NCBI RefSeq assembly: GCF_963678635.1
Contig: NC_087064.1
Span: forward strand, 1,115,926-1,179,925
Source: Symsagittifera roscoffensis
Taxonomy: Eukaryota > Xenacoelomorpha > Acoela > Convolutidae
DNA: 64,000 nucleotides
Reading direction: 5' to 3'
Below, one piece after another: positions 10,746-22,841 of this stretch. Below the pieces are notes generated by a model that made no database searches, had not been told where the DNA came from, and saw only the letters and a program-made list of their open reading frames with translations. Every line of letters begins with the position of its first letter. Position 1 is the first letter of the stretch. The position numbers and the translations under genes are program-made.

Positions 10746-11926
10746 AATTGTTTTCGAAGAAAGTGAGGAAAAACATGTTTGGGTTGGCTTTTTTACTTAG
10801 ACCATTTGCAGCTCGATTAGGGAGCAATCTCTGGCGAGCTATTTAGTCTTAATAATTTCAATTACGATTCATATTATCAGTCTAAATGTAGCAAAAGGGA
10901 AGTCGGAGCATTCAGGACTGTGCCCTGATACTAGCAGTCTCGATGACTATTAGAAACGCATAATCAAACATTTTGCTTTCTTTTAGTCATGTAGAAATTT
11001 TTGACAGCGTAGAACATGCAATGTCGAAGTAGCATACAAAAAAGAGCGTACCAAGTTCTGAAGACTAAGAAGTGAACATACTTGCGAAAGTTTTTCATAA
11101 AGTTTGCAAATATTGAAACAAAACTTGAGAATTTTAAAAACACTGAATGAGAAAAGAATCAAATGATAATTCAGCAATTTTTTTGCATTTGTGTTCTGCA
11201 ATCATTCAGTAAAAATTTTCGTGAGCTGTAGCATAATTAGTTGCTTTCGGAATTTAATTATAGTTTGCTTGATTTAGAATGATTTCAGAACACACATGTA
11301 TTTTTTTTAGAATTCTAGAGTCTTAAAGTTGAGAAAAGACGCAAAAAACTAAGATTTCTTGAAACACAAAATTAGAGAAACACAAGAAAGTAATGTTCAA
11401 AAATTTTATAAATGCCGAAAAGTCACTCTCAACAAACATAACTCTACATCTGAGAGTTTTTGCATTTATTTTATTAATTGCTCAGCCCAGATTTCATTTT
11501 ATTGGTTGCAATTTTCATATTTCAAAAGCCCATGACTGGCAAAATAAAACATGTTTTAAAAATTTGAGACTGAAATTCAGCCTGAATCTCGGCCAATTTT
11601 TGGAATTTTGTATATAAGGCGTATATTTTTGCACGACCACCAATGCAACGCAGACAAGACTGCTGTAACGCAAAGCCCTGAATGTTCCGACTACCTACCA
11701 TTAACTGGTCTCGAGTAGTTTTGGTTGACGACCAACTAGTGGGTATGGACAAATTCAGATTTTTATGCTAATAATATCCTCTCTGAAATTAATAAACCAA
11801 TTAGCTTGCCTCAGTTCAATTCGTAACAATTTTTGTTGCCTCTGTTTTCCCCATGAATAAATAACGCGCGTTACACTTTCAGCATCATTTATAAAACGAG
11901 CAGTTTAACTAGACTCGTTGTAGAAT
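10746..11926. other. Non-coding stretch with two end fragments of the hairpin-ended repeat
   Basis: Besides unique AT-rich text, the right end of the hairpin family recurs at about 10889-10930 (AAGTCGGAGCATTCAGGAC, direct) and about 11650-11690 (inverted, CCCTGAATGTTCCGACT). No gene is supported. Confidence 0.6.
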
Positions 11927-11988
11927 AATATAGTGGTGTGTGAACACGGCGTGGCACTTGAAGATCCAGGGATAGATCCCTCGAGAGA
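11927..11988 (+). repeat. Possible tRNA-derived SINE head or tRNA remnant
   Basis: The text TAGTGGTGTGTGAACACGG followed about 20 bases later by GATCCAGGGATAGATCCCT resembles a tRNA A-box region and a T-arm with a B box. The T-arm stem (AGGGAT...ATCCCT) can pair, but the acceptor stem and anticodon arm cannot be closed. It may be the head of a tRNA-derived SINE or a coincidence. Confidence 0.25.
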
Positions 11989-13028
11989 AAATTTTTTTGA
12001 AAATTGGTCTAAATGAAAAAACACCCGAGCTTTTTCCTGACTTTCTTAGACACTTGGAACAAAACATATTTTATTTAGCATACACGCAATTTGTGCTTGT
12101 ATCTTTAGCAGTGGTGTGCGAAGAAAACTTTTGAAGAGGCTTTTTTGGAAAATCAGCCGAGCTTTTTTATATTCGCAATTTAGTATTTTCTAGCCCGTAA
12201 CTGTTGGCGCCGCAGGTTTCAGGCTTGTTCCGCCAAAACTAATCATTATACAAAAAAAATTAAAAATTGGTTCTATTGGAAAGCTCTGGAACCAGATATG
12301 GAATACACAAAAACGGAATAGACTAAAAAACTTCTGTTAATTGTAAAATATTTTATAATCTTGGTGGGAGCGAGAAGAATGCAGAACCCTGCAAAATTGT
12401 TGCAAGAATTATGAAATTTAGCAAGAACTTTCTAGAAAAGGAAAGATAAATCCAAGATAAAATCAAAGAACTAAAGATAAATCCAAAAAAGCCCGGAACT
12501 GATACCGCGTTTATGGCAAAGGAAAGAAACATTCTGTATCCACCAGGCTTATCTTAGGAACCTCGCGTCCTTTGAAACATTAATTGCTGTTTGTGGTCGT
12601 TTTTCGTGCCATTGATTTGTTGCAAAATCGCCGAAACCAAATTTGTTTTTTTTCTAAAAAAAAAGAAGCCTAGTAAAAACTAGAAAAAATGTATTCAACT
12701 GCGAAAAAATGATCATTAACAAGCGTTCATCGAGAAAACTATCGTTACTAAAAACACTGGATTTTAGGTCCGAAGATTATTAAAACTGATAAAATTTTAT
12801 GTAGTAGTCCAATAGAAAAGTGGGATCTTAATATTGTTAATTGTTTCCTTTGGTACCTAGTAATGAATGTACACCCATCTAAAACACTAATTCAAAATCA
12901 ATGATTAAGCATATGCAAATTTTGATCCACTTATGAATGATTCTTTTTTTGCAATAGTTGGTTATATTTAAAAGATCCGAAAAATATTGCGTCAGTGATA
13001 GCTTTCAAACGGATTGAGCACTTTTCAG
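11989..13028. other. Non-coding stretch upstream of the channel's first visible exon
   Basis: I find no exon in this stretch. It should be intron or 5' flank of the potassium-channel gene. The frame of exon A stays open upstream of its splice site but contains no ATG, so the start codon must lie in an exon that I did not find. Confidence 0.5.
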
Positions 13029-13209
13029 GTCGTGGGGGTGGCATAACAGCGGCCGATGCTACGTTAGAGTTCTCGCCTCTCCTGCGCGATCAGTCTGCGG
13101 AATCGTGCCAGAGATTCTCCTCGCAGCTCCTTGATCTGGACAGAATCCAAGACCGGATCCGAATCAACATCTGCGGACAGATTTTTGAAACAAGCATGAC
13201 TAATATTCG
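13029..13209 (+). CDS. Shaker-type K+ channel, exon A: N-terminal tail and start of T1 domain
   Basis: The last part of this exon reads DRIRINICGQIFETSMTNI, which aligns with the opening beta strand of the Shaker T1 domain (ERVVINVSGLRFETQLRTL). T1 assembles four subunits on the cytoplasmic side of the channel. The preceding 44 or so residues are a polar, low-conservation tail, as is usual for Kv N termini. The start at 13029 follows a TTTTCAG acceptor. The exon ends at 13209 with donor GTATAA in phase 2. Spliced to exon B, the spacing between FET and the YP motif equals that in Shaker exactly. No start codon is present, so at least one upstream exon is missing. The T1 part is firm; the 5' boundary is inferred. 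Confidence 0.85.
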
Positions 13210-13614
13210 GTATAATTAACAACATATTAATAAAATAGTTCAGTCTCAAATTATAAAAATCCCCTATATTTTCAAATTTATTTAATTTAATGCAAAAAGC
13301 ATGGTGCATATTTCATCATACTTCACCAGAATCAAGATCTGGATTGAAGCCCCAACTTTCGAAAATTAACTTGAATTGAGCAGCGCTTCAGTTCAAATTG
13401 GATGCGGCAAATTATTAACAAGGGTCAAATTTTCAAATATATACACTTTTTAAATTGAATAAACCAAAAAATTACCCGAAGACATTATTCAACCAACGCC
13501 CCACAAACCGCTGCTGCTCATGACAATACCTGCAATCTAAAATTTTCTCTTATTATTTTATAAGCCTTTTTTATCGAACCTCTATAATTATATAGTTTTC
13601 TTTAATCACTGTAG
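13210..13614 (+). other. Intron A-B of the channel gene (405 bp)
   Basis: The intron starts GTATAA and ends CACTGTAG. A second AG 12 bases further on (13625-13626) would also keep frame, but it would drop four codons that restore the conserved FP-like motif (YP here). The first AG is therefore preferred. Confidence 0.75.
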
Positions 13615-14021
13615 TCGATATCCCAGAACCCTATTGGGAAACTGCTACAGAAACGAGCCTTTCTTTGATCCAATCAGAAACGAACTATTCTTCGACCGGA
13701 ACCGAGAAGCGTTCGACTGCATCTTCTTTTTCTACCAAAGTGGGGGCAAATTGCTCAAGCCTCAAAACATGTCAGCTGAGGAATTCCTAGAAGAGCTCAC
13801 TTTCTACGAAATGGGCGATGACGTCATCGATAAGTACATTGACACATATTGCCGACATCTGAAAAAGAGCCGAACGAATGACGAAAACGACTGCTCGGGT
13901 CCTAACCAAGCGAGTGTCGCGCCTAGTAACAGAAGAGCCGTCGAGCAGATTAGCTTCAAAAGCAGAATCTGGCAGATTTTCGACAAGCCCGAATCTTCCG
14001 TTGCCTCCAGAATTGTAGCAG
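13615..14021 (+). CDS. Shaker-type K+ channel, exon B: body of T1 domain to the edge of S1
   Basis: This exon encodes most of the T1 tetramerisation domain. Diagnostic blocks are YPRTLLGN, FFDPIRNELFFDRNREAFDC (Shaker: [20 protein letters not shown]), FFYQSGGKLLKPQNM and EEFLEELTFYEMGDDVIDKY (Shaker: [20 protein letters not shown]). A less conserved linker then leads to WQIFDKPESSVASRIVAG, matching the WLLFEYPESSQAARVVAI stretch just before S1. Subfamily-typical wording (FFDRNR, YQSGG, FYE-G) favours Kv1/Shaker over Shab, Shaw or Shal. It starts in phase 2 at 13615 and ends in phase 1 at 14021 with donor GTATTT. The frame is intact, so I see no sign of a pseudogene. Confidence 0.95.
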
Positions 14022-14436
14022 GTATTTGCACGTAAAAACTCACATGTTTGGTGTGCTAACTCAAACTGGAAGGTTCAAACGAAAGTTCTTTATAAGACAA
14101 TATTGAATTGTGATGGAAATTGAAAATTCTGAGAATTCTAAGAACGAAAATAAAACATGATTGCTTATGAGACAAAACTGTCCTTTAACCTTTTTGATAA
14201 ATTTTTAGCAAAAAATTCTCGCCTCACAAGCCAGACGCTGTGTTAGGTACAAAATGGATAGTTTTGCTTCCATCAACGGAAAATTGCGTCATTTAGCTTC
14301 GGAAGGGTTTCAATTTATTTCGGAAATCTTCACTACAATTCGGACTGATTTTTCTGCTGTATAATGCTGCCATCTACGCAACGCAGTAATTAGAATTTTT
14401 ATAACAAATTGGTTAAAACCGCAATTTTTGAACTCG

Positions 14437-14846
14437 CATGAGGTTCGGGCGGATTAAGGGGGGACGACTTCCTTCCTTTCAGGGGTTCGGCCCCTCTCCG
14501 ACCAAAAAGTCCACCTTTGGCATTTTATTATCACATCTATTTCCAGCCGACCCACCCCAAAAGTTTTCTAAGGGCATCTTTGGCGCTAATATATTCTAAT
14601 TTTGAAGGAAAGCGCGCGCCAAAAAAATGCATTTTTTTGTAAGAACTGCAAAAACGGCTTTTTTGGCCTGATTTTTCAAAAAGTGCCTGTGGCGCAGGAA
14701 AACTGGCATCAAACGAGCGTCTTTACTTCATAGTGTTTTAGAAGAGCTTGGAATATCTTTCAGGTTGACCTAAAAAAGTCGAGCAAAATTCAAAAAATTT
14801 TGAAAATCCCCTTCGAGAAAATCTTAGATCCGCTCCTGCATAAGGT
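14437..14846. mobile_element. hAT-type MITE, shorter relative of 2909-3794
   Basis: The element is about 14445-14838 (394 bp). Its left end (CGGGCGGATTAAGGGGGGAC), its right end (TCTTAGATCCGCTCCTG) and internal text with GGCGC and GCGCGCGCC match the element at 2909-3794. Near-identical 8-mers CATGAGGT (14437-14444) and CATAAGGT (14839-14846) flank it, consistent with an aged hAT target duplication. It is non-coding. Confidence 0.75.
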
Positions 14847-15129
14847 CACAAAAAATTGCCACAATTGAAAGATATCTTTTTAAGCTCAAGAGATCAACGT
14901 TTTTCACATTGAAAAAAAAAACAAATTTCTGTCAAAAAAGTTAGTTGAAAATTGAAATTAAGTGTAGAAAAACCACTGCTTGTAATAAGGCAAATTCCGA
15001 CTGCCTTTGATTGTTTCTAAAGTAATTTCAGAAAAATTTCTAAAGAAGAAATTTTCAATTAAAAGTTAAATTATTGTCTTTTCTGGCCAATTTTTTCCCG
15101 CACGCAATGTCGAGTGCTAAGTTATATAT

Positions 15130-15660
15130 TTTCAACCCGTCACAAATCAGTTGGAACAACCAGAAGAACAACCAAAAAATCAATTGATTTTGATGTTTTT
15201 TTTTCAGAATTCATTCCGCCAAAGTACAAAATTGTATGTTTCGCATATAGCAAAGTAATAAAAGAACAAATAGTATGACTCAATTCAATTTGGAACGATG
15301 TATAAGACAGACTAAAACTCCGCTTACGCGTTAACAGCACGAAATACGTCGACCATTATTTATCCAAAATTGGCCAAATTGGCAATACTTAAACCAACAC
15401 TACTTTACAACAAATGATTACAAGTAAAACATTTTCTTTAACTTCAACTCAAATATAAAAAAAAACCCATCAAACAAGGCTAGTTAAAACGTCGAAGTTG
15501 TTCTGGAGAAAAAAAACCACATCGAGCACAAATATTCCTTCATTTGTAAAAACTGGTCAAATAACAAAACTAAATTGGTTTGATTGAAAAAAAGACCACA
15601 GATTTTTCGTCATTTTCTTCAAAAGTCATAACAACAAAACTTATCGTATCAGGGCAAACT
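15130..15660 (-). repeat. Degraded inverted copy of the hairpin-ended repeat
   Basis: CTCCGCTTACGCGTTAAC at about 15318-15335 is the reverse complement of the central motif of the copies at 9008 and 10210. GAGCACAAATATTCC near 15525-15540 is the reverse complement of their left part. A stray right-end piece (CGTATCAGGGC) lies near 15650. The copy is diverged and lacks the GTTCCGACT terminus. Confidence 0.6.
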
Positions 15661-15900
15661 TAGTCTGGCTTTAAGTCATTCATAAATGTGTTGAGGCTAG
15701 TTGATCTTAAAAAGTATATATTCGCCCTAAGTGAACAAAACTTTGATGAAAGAGATTGCCCCTAGTAGTAGACGGATTGATTGGCCGCCTATGCTAGTTA
15801 AATAATAAAACTTGCGATCATTGTTCTTTTTTACAAAACGACGAGTCACTTTTAAAAACCGCATCTTTTTCCAAATGTGATCGTAAATAACTTTGTAAAA

Positions 15901-16063
15901 ATTCAAGACTCTTTCTTCATATGTCTTGAACTATTTTTCTTTACTTGTCAATTGTTATATCATTCAAAAATTGTATCTTTTCACACCAATAAATTATTAA
16001 TTATGAATGGAATTTACCGCATTTTTCAGTAATTCACGTGAAAAATTATTCACATCATGAATA
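15901..16063 (-). repeat. 3' LTR of the BEL/Pao fossil
   Basis: This is a direct repeat of 22842-23004. Read on the minus strand it starts TATTCATGATGTGAATAA and carries AATAAATTATTGGTG-like text, a plausible poly(A) signal. Its last part contains the inverted pair ATTCAAGAC and GTCTTGAA. Confidence 0.8.
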
Positions 16064-16129
16064 TCCTCGGGGAGGGCATTAGCTACGGAGACCAGAGGGG
16101 TTAGGGCTTCGTAATAAAGTTGCTAGTGC

Positions 16130-17260
16130 GGTCTAAAAATTCGGTTTTGGTTCTACTAAAACTAGTTTCGCCGCGGTCTTAATAAGTGTTTCTAACGCTG
16201 TTTGGATAACGCATGAGCATGCAATGCCAACAAGTCCGGTAAACGTTTCAACAAACTTACCCAAGGGCCATATGTCTCGTGGAGTAAAGTCTTCGAGGAT
16301 TCCTACGAGGTCGTGTTTTTCTATGGCTTCCTCTTTTTGGTTCCACTTGGTTCGTTTGATCAGGGTTGGAGCGTATTCTTTCAGTAGTCGCTTCCAGAAG
16401 CTGTTTAGTCGGTCCTTGGTTAGCTTGCAGGATTTGTTGCATAATTTGTTGGTATTTGTTTGGTCGTAGAATGAAGCTGCGGGAGCGTAAATTAATGGTC
16501 TCCCAAGTAGGAAGTGGTTGGGTGTGAGTGGTAATGTATTAACTTACATGGGTCAGTGGCCTTGAGTTGATGACGCCTTCGCATTCTACTTTAATAATTG
16601 AAAGAAGATCCTTGGATAGTCTATCCAATCCCAATTTTAACAGAAAGACTCGTTTGATGATTGAAACGAGACGTTCCCACATCTCAAAAAAATGAGGAGC
16701 AGGTGGTGGGTTAAGGCGCCAGTCAATTGAGTGCAGCTGAAGCTTGGTTGCAATTTCGTCTTTGTTGATATTTATGGGTTGTTTCATGATTTGTGTACGT
16801 GCGGCGACAAAGTAGGCTGCGTTATCCGAAAGAATTAGTTTGGGAGAACCAAGTCGTGCCATGAATCTGCGAATTGCTGCAAGCAGTTTTCAGTTGTCAG
16901 ATTGTCGGTAGTTTCCAGGTGGATTGCACGAGTTGTTAAACACGTAAAGAGACAAATAGAAAAAATTTTCAGTGGTATCTTTTTCAGCAATGTAGATGGA
17001 CCAATGTAGTCAAGTACAACGTTCTTGAAGTGATATGCATTAGTTTCAGGATCTTCGAAGCGCTGCGCAGGTAGATCAGCCATGAAAAGGTTTAAATTTT
17101 TTCCATAAAAGCGGCGGCAGAAGAAACAGTGGTGTCGAATGTGTCTTAAGGCTTTCCAGAGACCCAAAATTATGAAGTTTTGTTGCAAGTAGTGTCGTAC
17201 AATTTCGGTGCCGAGGTGCATGCATTTATGATGTGCGTTTTTGATCATAAGTTAAATTGA
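16130..17260 (-). pseudogene. Integrase region of the BEL/Pao fossil
   Basis: Minus-strand text encodes an N-terminal HHCC-like zinc region (HLGTEIVRHYL, then HHCFFC), integrase core blocks (VVLDYIGPSTLLKK, AIHLETTDNLTTENC, LILSDNAAYF), and a C-terminal DUF5641-like part (KWNQKEEAIEKHDLV, PRDIWPLG) usual in BEL/Pao. In a live element it would insert the DNA copy into the genome. This copy is a fossil. Confidence 0.85.
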
Positions 17261-17399
17261 AGTTTTTTTTTCATGCAGATTGATACGGTACTTAGTTGCA
17301 TCTGGCATTGGTGAATGTCTCAGTTGTCCTCGTGCACGAAGAAGATTACCATCCATAAATGGTGAGTATGGCAGTAAAGCATCTTTCTTGTCCAATGCT

Positions 17400-19340
17400 T
17401 TGTTAGTAGTTAAGCGTTCAACAGTATCAGGGAAAGTAGCGTGTTGTGATTGCTCGTAGAGAAAATTTTAGACATCTCCCGGTCAGCTATTCTTGAATTG
17501 CGTTTTCGTTTTTGCTGAAGAATGTCCTTGAGCTGTAAAACACGTGCAGTTGCGCGTAGTAGACGTAACCAATTGAAATATCTCGAAACATCAATGATTG
17601 GTTCCCTTTTTGCGCTAATAGAAATGTTTTCTTGTTTCACCATAGCGTTGGTATGTAGAATCGCACTGTCGACTTTTAGTGTAGTAGTTCTCTCCTTATC
17701 TGTTGTTGTGAAAACTGGTTGAGTAACTGCGTCGTCCTGTAGTTTTGGTTGAAGCCAATCAGATTCTAAGAAGAGTAGAAATTCTGTTGGTTGCAACAAA
17801 AGTTGTTCCACGTCCTGAAGCGGGCTACCTCTTATTGCGTGATTGTCCGGGTTCCATTTACCGGGTATATGATGCCACTGTTGGGCTTCAGAAATAGACA
17901 GAATTTCGTTATTTCTGTTCGCACAGTAAGATTTCTGCTTTTTGGGACTGTTAATCCATGCAAGTACCGTCGTACTACCCGTCCAGAAATTAATGGCGTT
18001 GAAATTTAGCCGAGACTCTTCGGTTGTAAATTTGCAAAGACGAGCACCAATTACTGCAGCTTGCAATTCCAGCTTGAGTATGCCTTTTGGTTAAGTGGTG
18101 CGACCTTGGTTTCTCCAATCATAAATGATGATTGTTTATGGTCTTGGTTCGAAATGCGGATGTATATGCAAGCTGCCATGGCGCACTGAGAAGCATCGGT
18201 GGAAACATGTAATTGTATATCGCTATGTCTGTCGATTTGGCCTATAAACCTCGGTAATTTCGCAATATTGTCTTGTCCACACTGTCGCGTCCATTTTTCG
18301 ATTTTTGGGATATATTCTTGAGGAATTTCTTGATCCCAACTTATACCAGATCGCCAAAGCTTTTGAAGCAGTATTTTGAGTGTAATGACAAATGGTGCTA
18401 TCAATCCCAGTGGATCAAAGAATCTGGCTACAGTAGACAGAATTTTACGTAGAGACATTTATTTATCCGTTAAATTGCTTTTCAGTACGGGCTGAACGAT
18501 GCGCGTGTCATTCATAGTGTCCCACTTCACTCCCAAAACCCGATGAGCACGACTCTTGTTTTCAGTTTTGGGTTCGTTGAGGAATTCAAGCGCTTCCGTA
18601 GTATTCGATATGAACTTGGTTAAATTGAATTCTCCCTTTTGGAGTGCCATCTTTAAAGCTTTAGTTGATTCTTTGGCTTCCAGTTTATTGTCATAGGAAT
18701 GAGCGAAGTCATCCATGTAAAATCTGTTATAAATTGGTTGCTGTATGTTGTGTTCTTTGTTGCAGAAGTCGACGGCTTTTTGATCTAGTTTAAAGATGGC
18801 TATTGCGGGCGAGCATTTAGCTCAGAAGACTAGACGCGTATACTGATACTGCTTAACTCCTTGATTAGTTGGCCACAAGAATCGTAGTACATTTCGATTG
18901 TCTTCTTTTATGCCTATTGCATAAACATGCCTTCTATATCACCAGAAACAGCTACTGGTTTTTTCTAAACATCATTAACAAGACAAACATATTATTCAGT
19001 AGATCCGGTCCCGTCTCTAAACAGGAATTGAGACAAATGCCTCTGAATTTTGATGCGGCATTTGTTACACGTCGAGCTTTCTGGGGATTTATAACCGGAT
19101 TGTGCGGTAAGTACCATATTCGTGGCAGTACCATATCACGTAACCTTTATCAATATCAGTTAATAAAGACTGATCATAGAGTTGCATTGTTGGTTTGTCT
19201 TTTTGTAGTCGTCGTTGTAGAGATTCAGGATGGGCTTTAGCAACAGCGTAGTTGTTTGGCATCGTTATGTTGTTCTTCCAAAGCAAATTCATTCGGTAGC
19301 GGGTTCCGTCATGTTGACTGCTTTGTTTCATAAACTATAG
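17400..19340 (-). pseudogene. Reverse transcriptase and RNase H region of the BEL/Pao fossil
   Basis: The Pao signature FFDPLGLIAPFVITLKILLQ and the following WDQEIP, VSTDASQCAMAACIY and FWTGSTTVLAWI blocks mark the connection and RNase H domains. Weaker reverse-transcriptase text precedes them (MDDFAHSYDN near 18700 and CRFLQ-less pieces up to 19330). The order and wording are those of BEL/Pao polymerases. The region is broken. Confidence 0.85.
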
Positions 19341-19529
19341 TTGCTTAGTTTGTTTGCTTGAAAAAAAACCTTTAATTACAATAGAAGTTGCTCTAGATTC
19401 TTCGACTTTCCAAAATTTTTTAACAATTTTATTTTAGGAAGCATCCTCGTGTTGCTTTATATCTATGAAAATGGTTAGATGGTAGTTGCACTGCTCACCT
19501 AAAAACTTTCGATGAAGCGGGCCGGTAAT

Positions 19530-20045
19530 CGTCTAACCCAACAAGTTACGCACTCCATAGGGACTGCCGAAAGGTCCCTTCAAAATTTGCCTCTCTGCGA
19601 TATGCCAGAAGGCATCGACGCCAAGTAGAATGTGTACCGAATTTTCGACGAGATTAGGAAACGCAATGTGTCGTAGATGGTCAAACCGGGAACATACGTT
19701 GTTCCGTTTTGCGAAATCTATCAAAACGAAGTTGAGGGTTTCCACCGAGTAGACTGATTGTAGGGTAAACGTAGCAGAAGTAGAGTTGAAAGGCCCAATG
19801 TGTAGTTGAACCAGATTTGATGAAACAGTGTCCTCACTGAAAGCACCACGAATGCTTAATTCAACTGTTCGACTGGGCTCACACTGTAAGATATCAGCTG
19901 TGCTTTTCAGGACATAAGAACAGCTACTGCAATTGTCAAGAATTGCATAGCAAGGAACCGCTTTGTTGTTGTTGAACAAAAGGATGGGCTCAAATTGGAG
20001 TTGGTTTTTCAAACCGGATTTTGCATTCATTTGGTTTTCCAAATT
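19530..20045 (-). pseudogene. Protease region (DUF1758-like) of the BEL/Pao fossil
   Basis: The text PCYAILDNCSSCSYV, ELSIRGAFSED and LIDFAKRNNV follows the layout of the Pao retropepsin-like DUF1758 domain, which cuts the polyprotein. A zinc-knuckle stretch (LCFNCLGIH, with further CxxC text near 20100-20200) lies just before it, as usual at the end of gag. Confidence 0.8.
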
Positions 20046-21790
20046 GATTTTGTTGGATTTCTGAGTATGCCGCTGCGCACTTTTATCCTGATTCCTGTGT
20101 AAGGTAGAGTGGCGTTTCCCCCCGCAGTTGTCTATGATACAGCATCTTGCAGAACTACAGTCAGTTCACCTATGGATACCCAGGCAGTTGAAGCACAACT
20201 GCTTATCCTTCACCTATTGAGTTTTTTGTTGCGTAGTTAGTTTTACAAAAGCTGGGCAGTGTCCAATGTAGTGGCCTTTGTTGTAGCGGACATAACCAGT
20301 TCGATGTACTTTGTTCATTCTTGAAGTTACTCTTTTTTCGGTATGCTGGCTGTTACGCATGGTTACGAAAGATTTTTGTTGTTGGTTGTTTTTCCGATCT
20401 TTGTTTCCCATAAGAGTGCGTGGTGCTTTGGGTAAAACGTCTCGCAAGCTCTAGAGTAGTTGTTGGGCCAGTCCGTGAGTTCTTTGAGTGTAGCAAAGTC
20501 CTTCCCAATATGTACGCAGTATTCTTCCCATTTGAACAAGACTGCTGGGGGAAGTTTAGTGCGAGCAAGTCGAGTAAGGTTACTCGAGTTCAAGTCGGAC
20601 GTGTAGTTGTTTAGTTCGAAGTTGCGCACCAGCTTACGTAGAAAAGCGGCGAACCTAACCAACGTTTGAGGCTCATTAACATGTAGTCGCTCAAAGTTTT
20701 CCAGCTACCTAGTAAACGCTGCAACAACAAATTTAGGGTCGCCACATCGGCGAATAAGCTCCTCTATTGCTTGAATATACTGTGAAGAATTCGTGCCGTA
20801 GCTCTCCACGACATTTTTGGTTTTATCGACACACATGTACTGTAGGTAAGTTATTTTTCCCACATCAGTTAATTTTGGATTGTTTCCCATAGCAGTTTGG
20901 AACAGCTCAAACCAATTATTCCATTCGAACGGATTATCATCGAACTTTGGGAGCTTAATATCAGGAGACTTGAAACCTTTGAGACTGTAATAAAAAGCGT
21001 TGTTGCTCGTGCTCTGATCAGTACAACGTAGATCGTGATTGACTGGAGTCACAATTCTTGAGCACGGTCGATCCGTAGAGTGCATATTGAGACCATTAGC
21101 ACCAGTCTGCGGTTGTTGTAGTGATGGATTCAGTGGATATTGATCATTTCCAGAGAACTCTGGGTTCTCATAGGAACCGGGTTGATTGTAGAAATCGGCA
21201 CACTTTCGTCGATGTGATGGCCATTGAAACTGTTGAATCGATCTCAAGTTCGCTGTCGTAGTGTATATTCCTTGAGTAGTGTAGTCGTAACGGACTCGCT
21301 GGGAAACACAAACGGGTTAGATGGTACCGTTGTCGTGGTAGTATCAAAAGTAATGGCTGCCGTAGAAACGTTGTACGTGTTGTTATAAGTTGTAGTGGAA
21401 GTTCGCACGGGAATACTACTGCTCGCAAGAATCGTATGTGAAGATAGTTGAAGAGTAGAGTGACTGGAGGTGTCATTTATCTGTATCCCATCGTAGTGTT
21501 TTCGTACCGTCGCATTTGTTTCATTTGCGACATTTTGCGCCTTCTTAGGGAAGAAGCATCATTAAGGAGGTTTGCACGTCTGCTAGAGGGCTCGACGCTA
21601 TATCATCTGCCAACTCTTCCAATTCTTGCAGGCATTTCAGAAGCTCGTTGGCCGTTATTTTAACATCCTCTAACTCCGTTGATTGTGCAATTTTGCTGCT
21701 AAATTGTCGTTCAAGGCTCTCTAGAGAAGTGTAGCGAAACTTCCATTTGTTTATGAGCGCTTCTTGTGTGATTTTTGGAGCCATCGTTGA
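20045..21790 (-). pseudogene. Gag region (DUF1759-like) of the BEL/Pao fossil
   Basis: A presumptive start (MAPKITQEALINKWKF) near 21784 leads to a coiled, polar N-terminal region. Further on, KLPKFDDNPFEWNNWFELFQ and NNPKLTDVGKITYLQYM match the DUF1759 consensus of BEL/Pao gag, and a zinc knuckle closes the region. Gag would form the particle. This copy is a fossil. Confidence 0.85.
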
Positions 21791-22469
21791 AGTTGTGAAA
21801 AGGTTATAGAAATGGTATTATAACGTTATAGGAGTAGTTATGAATTGGATGAAAGTAAGTTTAGGTATCAATTGTTTTTTTTGTAGACAAAAGATATCAA
21901 CGGTCCTGTTGGCACTACGAGCGTGCGTATTTCGTATAGGATTATTACAAGCTTTTAAGAAACTATGAAGTACCACGTATTTCGACTATTAAGTATCAAG
22001 TACCGTTGAATTTTTTTTTGCGGCAAAACTTAGCTGAGAATACAAGTTAACCTTTTGAATAAGATGAGAATACATCTTAGACCTCACTGATTAAAGTTTT
22101 TTTTAATGGCAAGCCCACGCTATAAGCGTTCTTATGTTTTTTTTTCACTAGTTACGAGAAAACTGTTGAAATGGTATGTTACATTGATTTCACGTTTTTT
22201 TTTTACTTTTTTTGGTTAAGGAAACTTTGCTATTAGGTTTCGGCTATCAGTGATTTTTTAGCCGGAAAAAATCTACCTTTGCACCTCGAGGATTAGCAAT
22301 TAGTAAAGCAAGGTACGATGAAAGCTATAAGTTTTGAAATATCACTATATATTTGTTTTCATCTCGCAATTGTAGCACAATTATGGGTTTGGACAGTTCG
22401 AAAAGGAATTGCGAATTAATAAGAAAAGTTTTAACTTATTATCTGGCCTTGCCTGGATTTGTCTCCGCA

Positions 22470-22800
22470 GATGGGGACCGTTCGGCTATGTAGGACGTTC
22501 CGCTGGTGGGGGCCCTTCTGCTAGTTGGGAGGTTTCTGCTGTCGGGAAAGCTTCGGCTTTTGATGAATCTGCTAGTTGGGACGAATCCGCTGGTGGGACA
22601 TTTCTACTAGTTGAACTAGCTGGAACCCTTCTGCTAGTTGGGACTTTTCCGCTGATGGGGACCCCTCAGCTTGTTGTTATGGATCTGCTACTTGGGACGT
22701 ATCAGCTGGTGGCACCTTTCGCCTAGTTGTACTAGTTGGGACCCTTCTGCTAGTTGTGACTTTTCTGCTGATGGGGACCCTTTTGCTTCTTGGGGGGGTG
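22470..22800. repeat. Degenerate 18-bp minisatellite in the element's leader
   Basis: Units like CTTCTGCTAGTTGGGACC and TTTCCGCTGATGGGGACC follow each other with much variation. The tract is GC-rich compared with its surroundings and lies between the 5' LTR and the gag start of the BEL/Pao fossil. The glycine-rich and leucine-rich open frames over it are by-products of the repeat, not genes. Confidence 0.7.
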
Positions 22801-22841
22801 TTGAATTATTATCAATTTCGAAAAAAAAATTGGTTGCCAAT

